A stretch of DNA of 64,000 nucleotides from Solirhodobacter olei (GCF_004010155.1 NZ_RRYH01000009.1:62001-126000); one strand, 5' to 3'; positions 45,646 to 56,179 are shown, counted from the first letter of the stretch. A program made the numbers and translations. Notes: a model not told the origin generated them from the sequence alone.

Positions 45646-46905
45646 ATGCCGGTTCTGGTGATGAAATTCGGCGGCACCTCGGTGGCCGACCTGGCCCGCA
45701 TCCGCGCCGCGGCCGAGAAGGTGAAGCGCGAGGTCGATCGCGGCCACGATGTCATCGTCATCGTCTCCGCCATGTCCGGCAAGACCAACGAACTCGTCGG
45801 CTGGGTCGAACAGACCTCGCCGCTCTACGACGCGCGCGAATATGACGCCGTCGTCTCCTCGGGCGAGAACGTGACCGCCGGCCTGATGGCGCTGACCTTG
45901 CAGGAGATGGACGTGCCCGCGCGCAGCTGGCAGGGCTGGCAGGTGCCGATCCAGACCACGTCGCAGCACGCATCGGCCCGCTTCGTCGACATCCCGCGCG
46001 AGAACATCGACGCCAAGTTCGCCGAGGGCATGAAGGTCGCGGTCGTGGCGGGCTTCCAGGGCATCAGCCCCGAGGGCCGGATCACCACGCTCGGCCGTGG
46101 CGGATCGGACACCACCGCCGTGGCCTTCGCGGCTGCCTTCGACGCCATCCGCTGCGACATCTACACCGACGTCGACGGCATCTACACCACCGACCCGCGG
46201 ATCACATCCAAGGCCCGCCGGCTCGAGAAGATCGCCTTCGAGGAGATGCTGGAGCTCGCCTCCCTCGGCGCCAAGGTGCTGCAGACCCGCTCGGTCGAGC
46301 TCGCCATGCGCTACAAGGTGAAACTGCGGGTCCTCTCCAGCTTCGAGGACACCGACGACAATTCCGGCACGCTCGTTTGTGACGAGGAGGATATCATGGA
46401 ATCGAAAGCCGTCTCTGGCGTCGCCTATTCACGCGACGAAGCCAAGATGACGCTGGTCTCGGTCGAGGACCGCCCCGGCATCGCCGCCGCCATCTTCGGC
46501 CCGCTGGCCGAGGCCGGGGTGAACGTCGACATGATCGTGCAGAACATCTCCGAGAAGAACTACGGCACCCATACCACCGCGGTGACCGACATGACCTTCT
46601 CGCTGCCGGTGAACCAGATCGCCCGCGCCCAGAAGGCGCTGGAGGATGCCAGGACCTCCGGCTCGATCCGCTATGATGAGCTGGTCGGCGATACCGACGT
46701 GGCCAAGGTCTCGGTCGTCGGCATCGGCATGCGCAGCCACGCCGGCGTGGCGGCGGCGATGTTTAAGGCACTCGCCGCTGAAGGAATCAACATAAAGGTG
46801 ATTACAACCTCCGAGATCAAGATTTCGGTGTTGATCGATCGGAAATATATGGAACTCGCCGTGCAGGCGCTCCATGATGCCTTTGCTTTGGATGCGGCGG
46901 CCTAG
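45646..46905 (+). CDS. lysC: Aspartokinase
   Basis: A 419-residue aspartate kinase, first step of the lysine/threonine/methionine pathway. The N-terminal amino-acid kinase domain has KFGGTSVAD at 6-14 and a C-terminal pair of ACT domains from about 265 binds lysine/threonine for feedback. A strong ribosome site in the coding sequence (GACGAGGAGGATATC) stands before the in-frame ATG of residue 251, exactly where the C. glutamicum-type beta subunit begins, so a separate regulatory subunit of about 169 residues may also be made. ptsP follows 40 bases downstream. Confidence 0.96.
   Translation: MPVLVMKFGGTSVADLARIRAAAEKVKREVDRGHDVIVIVSAMSGKTNELVGWVEQTSPLYDAREYDAVVSSGENVTAGLMALTLQEMDVPARSWQGWQVPIQTTSQHASARFVDIPRENIDAKFAEGMKVAVVAGFQGISPEGRITTLGRGGSDTTAVAFAAAFDAIRCDIYTDVDGIYTTDPRITSKARRLEKIAFEEMLELASLGAKVLQTRSVELAMRYKVKLRVLSSFEDTDDNSGTLVCDEEDIMESKAVSGVAYSRDEAKMTLVSVEDRPGIAAAIFGPLAEAGVNVDMIVQNISEKNYGTHTTAVTDMTFSLPVNQIARAQKALEDARTSGSIRYDELVGDTDVAKVSVVGIGMRSHAGVAAAMFKALAAEGINIKVITTSEIKISVLIDRKYMELAVQALHDAFALDAAA
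46396..46905 (+). CDS. Probable in-frame internal start of the aspartokinase beta subunit
   Basis: Within lysC, GAGGAGG lies about six bases before the ATG at 46396, in frame with lysC. The product (about 169 residues, starting MESKAVSGVAYSRDEAKMTL) would be exactly the two ACT domains, as in the alpha2beta2 aspartokinases of corynebacteria and bacilli. This is inference from the site and domain position; no RNA or protein data are available here. Confidence 0.55.
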   Translation: MESKAVSGVAYSRDEAKMTLVSVEDRPGIAAAIFGPLAEAGVNVDMIVQNISEKNYGTHTTAVTDMTFSLPVNQIARAQKALEDARTSGSIRYDELVGDTDVAKVSVVGIGMRSHAGVAAAMFKALAAEGINIKVITTSEIKISVLIDRKYMELAVQALHDAFALDAAA

Positions 46906-46945
46906 GCCTTCCTGATCCCCGGGAAGACCGCCGACCGGAGGGGAT

Positions 46946-49225
46946 ATGGCCGACGACATGGCCAAGACAGCGGATGATGATGGGACCGACAGCGACAGCC
47001 GGCGCCTGCTGCGCCGGTTGCGCGACACCCTCGCCGGTCCGGGCGAGGGGCAGGAACGGCTCGACCGCATCACCCACCTCATCGCGGATTCGATGGGCTG
47101 CGAGGTCTGCTCGATCTACCTCTTCCGCGACGAGGACACGCTGGAGCTCTGCGCCACCGAGGGTCTGAAGGCGGAGTCCGTCCACATGACCCGGCTGCGG
47201 CTGGGCGAGGGCCTCGTCGGCCGCGTCGCCCGCTCCGGCACCGCCATCAACACCGCCAACGCGCCCGCCGAGAAGGGCTTCCGCTACATGCCCGAGACGG
47301 GGGAGGAGATCTATTCCGCCTTCCTCGGCGTGCCGGTGCAGCGGCTGGGCGAAATGCTCGGCGTCCTCGTCGTGCAGTCGAAAGCCGCGCGGCAATATTC
47401 CGACGACGAGGTCTACGCGCTCGAAGTGGTCGCCATGGTGCTGGCCGAGATGGCCGAACTCGGCGCCTTCGCCGGCGAGGGCGAGGCGCTCGCCGCCCCG
47501 CACCAGCATTCCGTCCTCTTCCGCGGCGGCACCGGGCAGGAAGGCACGGCCGAGGGCCGCGTCTGGCTGCACGAGCCGCGCGTCGTCGTCACGAACCCGG
47601 TCGCCGACGATCCCCAGGCCGAATGCGAGCGCCTGCGCGAGGGGGTCGCGAAGCTGCGGCTTTCGGTCGACACGCTGCTGACCCAGGCCGACAGCGCCGA
47701 CGGAGAACAGCACCAGGTGCTCGAAGCCTACCGCATGTTCGCCAATTCCCGCGGCTGGCTGAACCGGATGGAAGAGGACATCCTGCGTGGCCTCTCGGCC
47801 GAGGCCGCGGTCGAGAAGGAACAATCCGCCACCCGCGCCCGGCTGGCCCAGGTGCCCGATCCCTACCTGCGCGAGCGGCTGCACGATCTCGACGACCTCT
47901 CCAACCGCCTGCTGCGCATTCTCACCGGCCAGGGGGCAGAGACAGGTGCCGCCATGCCCGACGATCCCGTGCTGGTCGCGCGCAACATCGGGCCCGGGGA
48001 GCTTCTGGAATACGGCCGCAAGCTGAAGGGCGTTGTGCTGGAGGAAGGCGCCGTCGGCTCCCATGCCGCCATCGTCGCCCGCGCGCTGGCGATCCCGCTG
48101 GTGATCCATGCCGAACGCATCACGACAGAGGCGCTGAACGGCGATCACATTCTCGTCGACGGGGACCAGGGCCTTGTCCACCTGCGCCCCGACGAAACCG
48201 TCGCCGCCGCCTTCCGCGACAAGATCGCGATGCAGGCGAAGGCGATGGAACGCTACGCGGGCCTCCGCATGCTGCCGGCGGTGGCGAAATGCGGCACCAC
48301 GGTCGGGCTGCACATGAACGCCGGGCTAATGGCCGACCTGCCCTCGCTCGAGGGCTCGGGCGCCGAGGGCGTCGGCCTCTTCCGAACCGAGCTGCAGTTC
48401 CTGATCCGCAACAAGGTGCCGAAACGAGGAGAGCTCGCCGCGCTCTATTCGCGCGTCCTCGACGCCGCCAAGGGCCGCCGCGTGGCTTTCCGCACGCTCG
48501 ACATCGGATCGGACAAGGTGCTGCCCTTCATGAAGCGCCTGGACGAGCCGAACCCGGCCATGGGCTGGCGCGCGATCCGCGTCGGGCTGGAGAAGCCGGG
48601 CGTCCTGCGCATGCAGCTCCAGGCCCTCCTGCGCGCGGCGGATGGCCGGCCGCTGACGGTGATGTTCCCCTTCATCGCCCAGTTCGAGGAATTCCTCGAA
48701 GCGCGCGAGCATCTGCTGGAAGAGATCGACCGCGAGGGCCAGCTTGGCCATACCCTGCCCGAGAAGATCGAGATCGGCGCGATGCTGGAAACCCCCAGCC
48801 TCGCCTATGCGCCCAAGGCCTTCTTCGAGCTGGCCGATTTCATCTCCATCGGCGGAAATGATCTGAAGCAGTTCTTCTTCGCCGCCGACCGCGAGAACGA
48901 GCGCGTCCGCCGCCGCTACGACACGCTGGACGTAAGCTTCCTGTCCTTCCTGCAGCACATCGTGCAGCGCTGCGAGGACAGCAACACCGCGCTTTCGTTC
49001 TGCGGCGAGGATGCCGGCCGCCCGGTGGAGGCGCTCTGCTTCGCCGCCATCGGCCTGCGCTCGCTTTCGATGCGCCCGGCCTCGATCGGCCCGGTGAAAT
49101 CCCTCATCCGCCGCGTGGACCTGAAGGAGGCCCGCGCGGTGATCGAGGAAGCCGCCGCCAGCGGTGCCCAGTCGGTGCGCCCCGCCGTGCTCGACTGGCT
49201 GTCGCGCCAGGGCGACGGCTCCTAG
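46946..49225 (+). CDS. ptsP: Phosphoenolpyruvate-protein phosphotransferase EI-Ntr
   Basis: A 759-residue protein of the nitrogen PTS. A GAF domain (about 35-185) senses small molecules, then the PTS EI N-terminal and PEP-utilising domains with phospho-histidine His373 (GAVGSHAAIVARALAIP), and a TIM-barrel PEP-binding domain (LFRTELQFL, LDIGSDKVLPF, SIGGNDLKQFFFAADREN, LSFCGEDAG) ending near 740. It passes phosphate from PEP to NPr and controls K+ and nitrogen metabolism. CCGGAGGGG precedes the ATG. Neighbour of lysC, common in this group. Confidence 0.95.
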   Translation: MADDMAKTADDDGTDSDSRRLLRRLRDTLAGPGEGQERLDRITHLIADSMGCEVCSIYLFRDEDTLELCATEGLKAESVHMTRLRLGEGLVGRVARSGTAINTANAPAEKGFRYMPETGEEIYSAFLGVPVQRLGEMLGVLVVQSKAARQYSDDEVYALEVVAMVLAEMAELGAFAGEGEALAAPHQHSVLFRGGTGQEGTAEGRVWLHEPRVVVTNPVADDPQAECERLREGVAKLRLSVDTLLTQADSADGEQHQVLEAYRMFANSRGWLNRMEEDILRGLSAEAAVEKEQSATRARLAQVPDPYLRERLHDLDDLSNRLLRILTGQGAETGAAMPDDPVLVARNIGPGELLEYGRKLKGVVLEEGAVGSHAAIVARALAIPLVIHAERITTEALNGDHILVDGDQGLVHLRPDETVAAAFRDKIAMQAKAMERYAGLRMLPAVAKCGTTVGLHMNAGLMADLPSLEGSGAEGVGLFRTELQFLIRNKVPKRGELAALYSRVLDAAKGRRVAFRTLDIGSDKVLPFMKRLDEPNPAMGWRAIRVGLEKPGVLRMQLQALLRAADGRPLTVMFPFIAQFEEFLEAREHLLEEIDREGQLGHTLPEKIEIGAMLETPSLAYAPKAFFELADFISIGGNDLKQFFFAADRENERVRRRYDTLDVSFLSFLQHIVQRCEDSNTALSFCGEDAGRPVEALCFAAIGLRSLSMRPASIGPVKSLIRRVDLKEARAVIEEAAASGAQSVRPAVLDWLSRQGDGS

Positions 49226-49228
49226 GCC

Positions 49229-49281
49229 ACGCTCTTTTTCCTGGCCTAAATACTCTCGGGAGGGGGGGCAGTCAGCCCCCC
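49229..49281. terminator. Terminator-like hairpin with a TAAATACTC-type motif between convergent genes
   Basis: CTCTTTTTCCTGGCCTAAATACTC is followed by a perfect 7-base stem GGGGGGC (49263-49269)/GCCCCCC (49275-49281). It lies between ptsP and the convergent EcsC-family gene and should stop one or both. From memory, the taaatactc motif plus G-rich hairpin recurs in Rhodobacteraceae genomes; this cannot be confirmed here. Confidence 0.5.
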
Positions 49282-49300
49282 GGCCAGCGGCCCTTCCGCC

Positions 49301-50053
49301 TCAGGCCAGCGCCGCGCGGAATGCGTCCAGCACCGCCTCTTCGCCATGGGTCTCCGCCAGCCGCTTCAGGCCGAAACGGACATGTGCCATTTCCTGGTAA
49401 TAGGTGACGAAGGCGTAGTTGATCCCCGCTCCCGCCACCGCGCCCAGAAGCGGCACCGCCTCCGCCGCGAGCTTCTCGCCCAGCACCGAGGCGAAGCGTG
49501 GCGCGACCGCGGCGACCACCCGGTTCAGCGTGCCGCCGGTGATCGTCACCCGCGCGCCGAGGAACGAGGTGTTGACCCCGTCGTCGCGCTTCAGGGGCCC
49601 GCCCGCGCCGAAGACCTGCAGGCATTCCAGCCGCGTCGTGGGGTCCTTCGGATCGTAGCCATAGCTCTCGGCGATCTTTTGCAGGCCGCGGAAGATCACC
49701 GTCACGGTCAGCGGCAATTCGGCAATCGCCGTGCCGATGCCGCCGAGCCCGCCGAAAGCCCCGGTCAGCGTGGCAAGCGCCAGGTGCCCCCGGTCGCCGA
49801 TCTTCGGCCCCTCGCCAAGCGTCTCCCCGGCCAGCCGGTAGCTGCGCTCCAGCGCGGTGGCGGTGGCCTTCTCCAGCCGGTCCTTCACCCCGTCGGGCAG
49901 CTTTTCCAGCCGGTTCTCGATCCGCGAGCCGGCAGCGTTTATCACCGCCATCACCGCGCCGCCGGCCTTGCGGTGACGCGCGGCCAGCGCCGCGATGCGG
50001 TCCATCGGCAGGGCCTCGCGGGCGGGGACGATCTCTGTGTTCGGTTCGCTCAT
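49301..50053 (-). CDS. EcsC-family protein
   Basis: A 250-residue protein with the EcsC pattern: KATATALERSYRLAGET, GHLALATLTGAFGGLGGIGTAIAELPLTVTVIFRGLQKIAESYGYDP, and a last hydrophobic stretch (VPLLGAVAGAGINYAFVTYYQEMAH). The family name comes from the Bacillus ecs locus; molecular role unknown. Weak membrane association is likely. The start at 50053 is chosen as MSEPN; the frame extends 12 residues further. Confidence 0.82.
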   Translation of the reverse strand: MSEPNTEIVPAREALPMDRIAALAARHRKAGGAVMAVINAAGSRIENRLEKLPDGVKDRLEKATATALERSYRLAGETLGEGPKIGDRGHLALATLTGAFGGLGGIGTAIAELPLTVTVIFRGLQKIAESYGYDPKDPTTRLECLQVFGAGGPLKRDDGVNTSFLGARVTITGGTLNRVVAAVAPRFASVLGEKLAAEAVPLLGAVAGAGINYAFVTYYQEMAHVRFGLKRLAETHGEEAVLDAFRAALA

Positions 50054-50119
50054 GCCCGGAAAGGTAGGCAGCCGCGAGGGCCTGCGCAAGCCGCCCGCCG
50101 CGGCTGGGCGACGGGCGCC

Positions 50120-50632
50120 TCAGGCCGCTCCGCGATCTGGGCCCTCGGGATCGTTCCAGGCGCGCACCTCGCCCGTGATGCCCGCCCAGGCGCCGGAGGC
50201 CAGCTCGAACCCCAGAACCCGGGCCGGGTTGGTCGGCGGCGGCATGATCACACCCTCGAGCCTGCGGAAGCCGAAGCGGCTGTAATAGGGCGCATCACCC
50301 ACCAGCATCACCCGCGCCCAGCCGAGCCGGCGCGCCTCGGCGAGGCTTTCATGGATCAGGTATCCGCCCAGCCCCTCGCCCTGCCGCGTCGGGTGAACCG
50401 CGACGGGCCCCAGAAGCAGAACCGGATGCCCCGCCACCCGCACCGGCCAGAACCGGATCGCCGCCGCCAGCACCCCGTCCTCGCGCAGGACCAGGCACAG
50501 CTCGCGGACCTTCTCCACCCCGTCGCGCAGCCGGTAGGAGGAAAGCGCCGTGCGGCCCGGTGCGAAACAGAGATCATAGAGCGCCTCGACCTCCCAAGCG
50601 TCGGCCTCGGTCTCCTCCTCGAGCTGGTACAT
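50120..50632 (-). CDS. GNAT-family N-acetyltransferase
   Basis: A 170-residue acetyl-CoA-dependent transferase. The acetyl-CoA site is RQGEGLGGYLIHESLAEARRLG with the preceding LLGPVAVHPTRQG strand, and YYSRFGFRRLEG is typical of the COG3153-type subgroup. Substrate unknown. It is between the EcsC gene and the divergent flavin-reductase gene. Confidence 0.86.
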   Translation of the reverse strand: MYQLEEETEADAWEVEALYDLCFAPGRTALSSYRLRDGVEKVRELCLVLREDGVLAAAIRFWPVRVAGHPVLLLGPVAVHPTRQGEGLGGYLIHESLAEARRLGWARVMLVGDAPYYSRFGFRRLEGVIMPPPTNPARVLGFELASGAWAGITGEVRAWNDPEGPDRGAA

Positions 50633-50716
50633 GCCCCCCGTTCCCTCCGGGCCGAATCTTCTGGAAACGCGGGTAACATGGCCCTAGGTCAGGGGCAAAT
50701 TGGATCAGGAGCCTTC

Positions 50717-51325
50717 ATGTTCTATCGCCCCGCCGACGGCCACGGCCTGCCCCACAACCCGTTCAACGCCATCGTCGCGCCGCGCCCGATCGGCTGGATC
50801 GCCACCCGCGGCGCGGACGGGTCCGAGAACCTCGCCCCCTATTCCTTCTTCAACGCCGTGGCCTATACCCCGCCGCAGGTGATCTTCTCCTCGACCAGCA
50901 CCAAGCCGGATCGACCGCGCGGCAAGGACAGCCTGTCGAATATCGAGGAAACCGGCGTCTTCTGCGTCAATATCGTTGAAGAGGCGGCATGCGAGGCGAT
51001 GAACCGCACCTCCGGCCCCTGGCCGAAGACGACCGACGAGTTCGCCGATGCCGGCATTGCGAAAGCCGCCTGCGAGACCATCGCCTGCTCGCGCGTCGCC
51101 AACGCGCCGGCGAGCCTCGAATGCCGGCTGGTGCAGGTGGTGCAGCTCCTCGGCAAGGCGAACTTCCTGGTGATTGGCGAGGTGACGGGGGTTCACATGC
51201 GCGACGACTGCATCGTCGACGGCCGTTTCGACGTCACCCGCTTCCACCCGGTCAGCCGCCTCGGCTACCGCGACTTCGCCGTGGTGACCGAGACGTTCGA
51301 GATGATCCGCCCCGGCGAGAAGTAG
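50717..51325 (+). CDS. Flavin reductase-like FMN-binding protein
   Basis: A 202-residue split-barrel flavin-binding protein of the FlaRed type: NPFNAIVAPRPIGWIATRGADGSENLAPYSFFNAV and the conserved KDSLSNIEETGVFCVNIVEE. Such proteins reduce FMN with NAD(P)H or act in monooxygenase systems. Strong AGGAG before the ATG at 50717. Physiological partner unknown. Confidence 0.88.
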   Translation: MFYRPADGHGLPHNPFNAIVAPRPIGWIATRGADGSENLAPYSFFNAVAYTPPQVIFSSTSTKPDRPRGKDSLSNIEETGVFCVNIVEEAACEAMNRTSGPWPKTTDEFADAGIAKAACETIACSRVANAPASLECRLVQVVQLLGKANFLVIGEVTGVHMRDDCIVDGRFDVTRFHPVSRLGYRDFAVVTETFEMIRPGEK

Positions 51326-51347
51326 GCACCGAGGCGCGGCAGAGGGT

Positions 51348-51408
51348 CAGCGCCCGCCCTTGGGAACGGACGGGCGCTGGCCCGGCGGGCTTCGCCCGCT
51401 GTTTCGGG
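51348..51408. terminator. Double hairpin between convergent genes
   Basis: A 9-base perfect stem CAGCGCCCG (51348-51356)/CGGGCGCTG (51371-51379), and then GCGGGC-TTC-GCCCGC (51385-51399) followed by TGTTTC, sit in the gap between the flavin reductase and sat/cysC genes. Likely bidirectional transcription stop. Confidence 0.6.
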
Positions 51409-51422
51409 CCAAGGGCCGAGCC

Positions 51423-53129
51423 CTACCCCGCGATCAGCCCCATCTGCTCGAGCTTGAGCACCACCTGATGGGCGCAGGTATCGACGTCCATGCCCTCGGT
51501 GTCGACCCGCAGCTCCGGCGTACCCGGCGCCTCGTAGGGGTCCGAGATCCCGGTGAACTCCTTGATCTTGCCCTCGCGGGCGAGCTTGTAGAGCCCCTTG
51601 CGGTCGCGCCGCTCGCATTCCTCAAGGCTCGTGGCCACATGCACCTCGACGAAGGCGCCATAGGCCTCGATCATCTCCCGCACCGACCGCCGCGTCGCCG
51701 AATAGGGCGCGATCGGGGCGCAGAGCGCGATGCCGCCGTTCTTGGTGATCTCGCTCGCGACATAGCCGATCCGGCGGATGTTGATGTCGCGGTGTTCCTT
51801 GGAGAACCCGAGTTCCGACGACAGGTGCTTGCGCACCACGTCGCCGTCGAGCAGCGTCACCGGCCGCCCGCCCATCTCCATCAGCTTCACCATCAGCGCA
51901 TTGGCGATGGTCGACTTGCCGGAGCCCGACAGCCCGGTGAAGAACACCGTGAAGCCCTGCTGCGCCCGCGGCGGAGAGGTGCGGCGCAGCTCCTCCACCA
52001 CCTCGGGGAACGAGAACCACTCCGGGATCTCCAGCCCCTCGCGCAGCCGCCGCCTCAGCTCGGTGCCCGAGATGTTGAGGACGGTCGTGCCTTCCGGCAC
52101 CTCGTCCACCGGGAAATACTGCGCCCGCTCCTGCACGTAGACCATGTGCTTGAACGGCACGACCTCGATCCCGATCTCTTCCTGGTGCTTCAGCACCATT
52201 TCCTGCGCGTCGTAGGGGCCGTAGAAATCCTCGCCGGCGGAGTTCTTGCCGGGGCCCGCATGGTCGCGGCCGACGATGAAATGGGTGATGCCGTGGTTCT
52301 TGCGGATGATCGCATGCCACAGCGCCTCGCGCGGCCCGCCCATCCGCATGGCCAGGTTCAGCAGCGACAGGTGCGTGGTCGACTGCGGATACTTGTCCAG
52401 AACCGCCTCGTAGCAGCGCACCCGGGTGAAATGGTCCACGTCACCGGGTTTCGTCATGCCGACGACCGGGTGGATCAGCAGGTTCGCCTGCGCCTCGCGC
52501 GCGGCGCGGAAGGTCAGTTCCTGATGCGCGCGGTGCAGCGGATTGCGCGTCTGGAAGGCCACGACACGGCGCCAGCCAAGCTTGCGGAAGAAGGCGCGCA
52601 GCTCGTTCGGCGTGTCGCGGCGGCCGCGGAAATCGTAATGCACCGGCGGCTGGATGCCGGTGACCGGCCCACCCAGATAGACCTTGCCGGCAGTGTGGTG
52701 CAGGTAGTTGACCGACGGGTGCGCCAGGTCATCCGCGCCGAAGACGGCCACCGCCTCGCGCGCCTTGTCTGGCACCCATTTGTCGGTGACCGAGAGGATC
52801 GCCAGGATCACGCCCTCGGCGTCGCGCAGCGCGATATCCTGCCCCGGCTCCACCTTCTCGGCGAAGGCCTCCGAGACATCGAGGTTGATCGGCATCGGCC
52901 ACAGCGCGCCGGAGGCCAGCCGCATGTCGTCCAGCACGCCGTCGTAATCGGCTTCGGTCATGAAGCCCTTGAGCGGGTGGAACCCCCCGTTCATCAACAG
53001 CTCCAGGTCGCAGACCTGCCGCTGGGTCAGATCCCAGGACGGCAGCTCGCCGGCCTCGACCTTCAGCTTCTGGGCAGACTCGTAGGAAACGTAGAGCTCC
53101 GGGATCGGGGCGTGATTGGCATTCGACAT
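51423..53129 (-). CDS. Bifunctional sulfate adenylyltransferase / APS kinase
   Basis: A 568-residue fusion of an ATP sulfurylase (about 1-385) and an APS kinase (about 390-568). The sulfurylase has QTRNPLHRAHQ (ATP site), GRDHAGPG and the C-terminal ISGTELRRRLREG; the kinase has Walker A FFTGLSGSGKST, DGDVVRKHL, IGYVASEITKNGGIALCAPIAPY. It makes APS, then PAPS, from sulfate and ATP for reduction or sulfation. Length fits the bacterial fusions (about 570). It is monocistronic; the start at 53129 follows an upstream region of low density. Confidence 0.95.
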   Translation of the reverse strand: MSNANHAPIPELYVSYESAQKLKVEAGELPSWDLTQRQVCDLELLMNGGFHPLKGFMTEADYDGVLDDMRLASGALWPMPINLDVSEAFAEKVEPGQDIALRDAEGVILAILSVTDKWVPDKAREAVAVFGADDLAHPSVNYLHHTAGKVYLGGPVTGIQPPVHYDFRGRRDTPNELRAFFRKLGWRRVVAFQTRNPLHRAHQELTFRAAREAQANLLIHPVVGMTKPGDVDHFTRVRCYEAVLDKYPQSTTHLSLLNLAMRMGGPREALWHAIIRKNHGITHFIVGRDHAGPGKNSAGEDFYGPYDAQEMVLKHQEEIGIEVVPFKHMVYVQERAQYFPVDEVPEGTTVLNISGTELRRRLREGLEIPEWFSFPEVVEELRRTSPPRAQQGFTVFFTGLSGSGKSTIANALMVKLMEMGGRPVTLLDGDVVRKHLSSELGFSKEHRDINIRRIGYVASEITKNGGIALCAPIAPYSATRRSVREMIEAYGAFVEVHVATSLEECERRDRKGLYKLAREGKIKEFTGISDPYEAPGTPELRVDTEGMDVDTCAHQVVLKLEQMGLIAG

Positions 53130-53269
53130 GAGGTCTCGGCTTTCGTCAGCTGCGGATGGGGCCTTGCCCGGCGCGGCTTTAGCCGGAAACCGGGACGAAA
53201 TTCAAGCGAACCCCATTCTGCAACCGCAAATACGGACCAGTTCCCGGCCCATCGCCGCAGCCCGGGATA

Positions 53270-54949
<1,680 letters not shown>

Positions 54950-54956
54950 GCCAGGG

Positions 54957-54993
54957 CGGCTCAGAGTACTTCGGCTCAGACCACTTCGGCTCA
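54957..54993. repeat. Short tandem repeat at a gene end
   Basis: Three copies of a CGGCTCAG(A/G)-centred unit of about 14 bases (GGCTCAGAGTACTTC, GGCTCAGACCACTTC, GGCTCAGG) lie at the convergent ends of the Lrp and Hint genes. Could arise by slippage; role unknown. Confidence 0.4.
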
Positions 54994-55782
54994 GGCCACG
55001 GCGATGCGGTGGCCGGGTGGGACCGGGCCGGGGCGGCGCGGCTTCGGCAAGGCCTCGAACTCGTGCAGCCTCTCCGCGTTCGGAAACAGCGCAAGGAAAA
55101 GCGACAGAAGATCCGGCGACAGGTGCCCCGCAGCGGTGATGTCGGGCGAGAAGCTGCGGAAGGCCACGCCATTGGCCAGCAGCGTCCGCCCGCTCGACAG
55201 GCAGAGGTGATAGGCCGATACCGGCGTCTGCGGCGTCAGCTCCACCACCGTGTCGCCATCGACCAGCACCTCCGCCGGCAGGAAATCCCCCTTCCGCGCC
55301 GACCAGACCCGCGCCCCGGGGCCAAGCAGCAAATCCTGCATCGGCCGGCCGAAGCCCAGCGCATCGGCGGTGAAACGGTAAAGTCGGTCGGGCCGCCCGG
55401 CACCGCTGGAGCGCAACGGATAAAGCGTGAGATTGCCGCGCCAGAGCACCTGCTCCGTCCCGGCCTCGGCGGTCTCGACCCGGTCGCCGGGGCGCAGGTC
55501 CTCGATCGCCACAGGACCGTCGGGGGTGGCCAGAAGCGTGCCGCGGGCAAGCGCGTTGAAGGCGTTCTCGAAGAAGGACGAGGCGGGGGCGAGGCGGTTG
55601 ATCTCCACCTCCTGCCCCTCGGCATCGAGGCAGATCGCCTCGTAGCGGCGCAGAAGCGGGCGCGACCGGCTGCGCGCTGCGGGATCGGGTGCTGCATCCG
55701 GTGCGGTCTCGGGCCGGGACGCGGTAGGGGTTTCGGCGGCGGTTACGGCGTCCAGATCGGCCGCGGTTGTGGGACGGTTCAT
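54991..55782 (-). CDS. Hint-domain protein lacking the usual nucleophile
   Basis: A 263-residue protein. A charged, alanine/proline-rich N-terminus (1-75) precedes a Hedgehog/intein-type domain: ALARGTLLATPDGPVAIEDLRPGDRVETAEAGTEQVLWRGN, with the later PMQDLLLGPGARVWS and a HLCLSSGRTLLANG block. In most Hint domains a Cys or Ser stands just before the FTPGT-like block; here the place reads A. Autocatalysis is therefore doubtful. Protein function unknown; exported or attached to RTX-type proteins in relatives, but this one has no signal peptide. Confidence 0.78.
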   Translation of the reverse strand: MNRPTTAADLDAVTAAETPTASRPETAPDAAPDPAARSRSRPLLRRYEAICLDAEGQEVEINRLAPASSFFENAFNALARGTLLATPDGPVAIEDLRPGDRVETAEAGTEQVLWRGNLTLYPLRSSGAGRPDRLYRFTADALGFGRPMQDLLLGPGARVWSARKGDFLPAEVLVDGDTVVELTPQTPVSAYHLCLSSGRTLLANGVAFRSFSPDITAAGHLSPDLLSLFLALFPNAERLHEFEALPKPRRPGPVPPGHRIAVA

Positions 55783-56032
55783 GGCAGCGGCCTCCCGGCT
55801 CCGGCCGCCGGCGAGGGCGCCGCGTGCAAGGCCCCGCCCCGCGGCCGCGAGGGGCGGCCAGTGGCGGGGGATGGGACGATCGGATGCAGCGAAAACTCGG
55901 TCATCGGCGGTAATTGTCTAGGGGCGCAGAGGGCGAAGGGCGCATATCCCCACGTGCCCGACCCTCGCGCGATGTGATGATGAAACGCTCCGCGGTGCCG
56001 CCCCGGCGGCCCGTTCGGCGCGTGCGGGCCGC
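55783..56032. other. Intergenic region
   Basis: 250 bases upstream of the Hint gene and downstream of the small 48-residue ORF. No gene is supported on either strand. Some G/C-rich inverted sequence is present, but no good terminator or operator is evident. Confidence 0.35.
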
Positions 56033-56179
56033 TCAGTTCGCGGCAGCGGCCGGCTTGGCCTTCGGTGCGGCCGCAAGGGCCGCCGGCATGCGGCGCGTCG
56101 CGCGCTGCCAGGGCAGGCCGGGCTGCGGCTCCGCGCTCGCGGCCAGGATCGACTTCATCCAGCGACTAGTCTTTTTCAT
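56033..56179 (-). CDS. Small basic protein, about 48 residues
   Basis: MKKTSRWMKSILAASAEPQPGLPWQRATRR... ends in an Ala/Lys/Pro-rich tail. A purine-rich site (GGGAACGGGACC) precedes the ATG at 56179. The MKKxSRWMKSILAxS start with a PxLPWxR-like middle is reminiscent of a tiny conserved protein of Rhodobacteraceae, from memory. No signal peptide or clear membrane segment. Function unknown. Confidence 0.5.
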   Translation of the reverse strand: MKKTSRWMKSILAASAEPQPGLPWQRATRRMPAALAAAPKAKPAAAAN

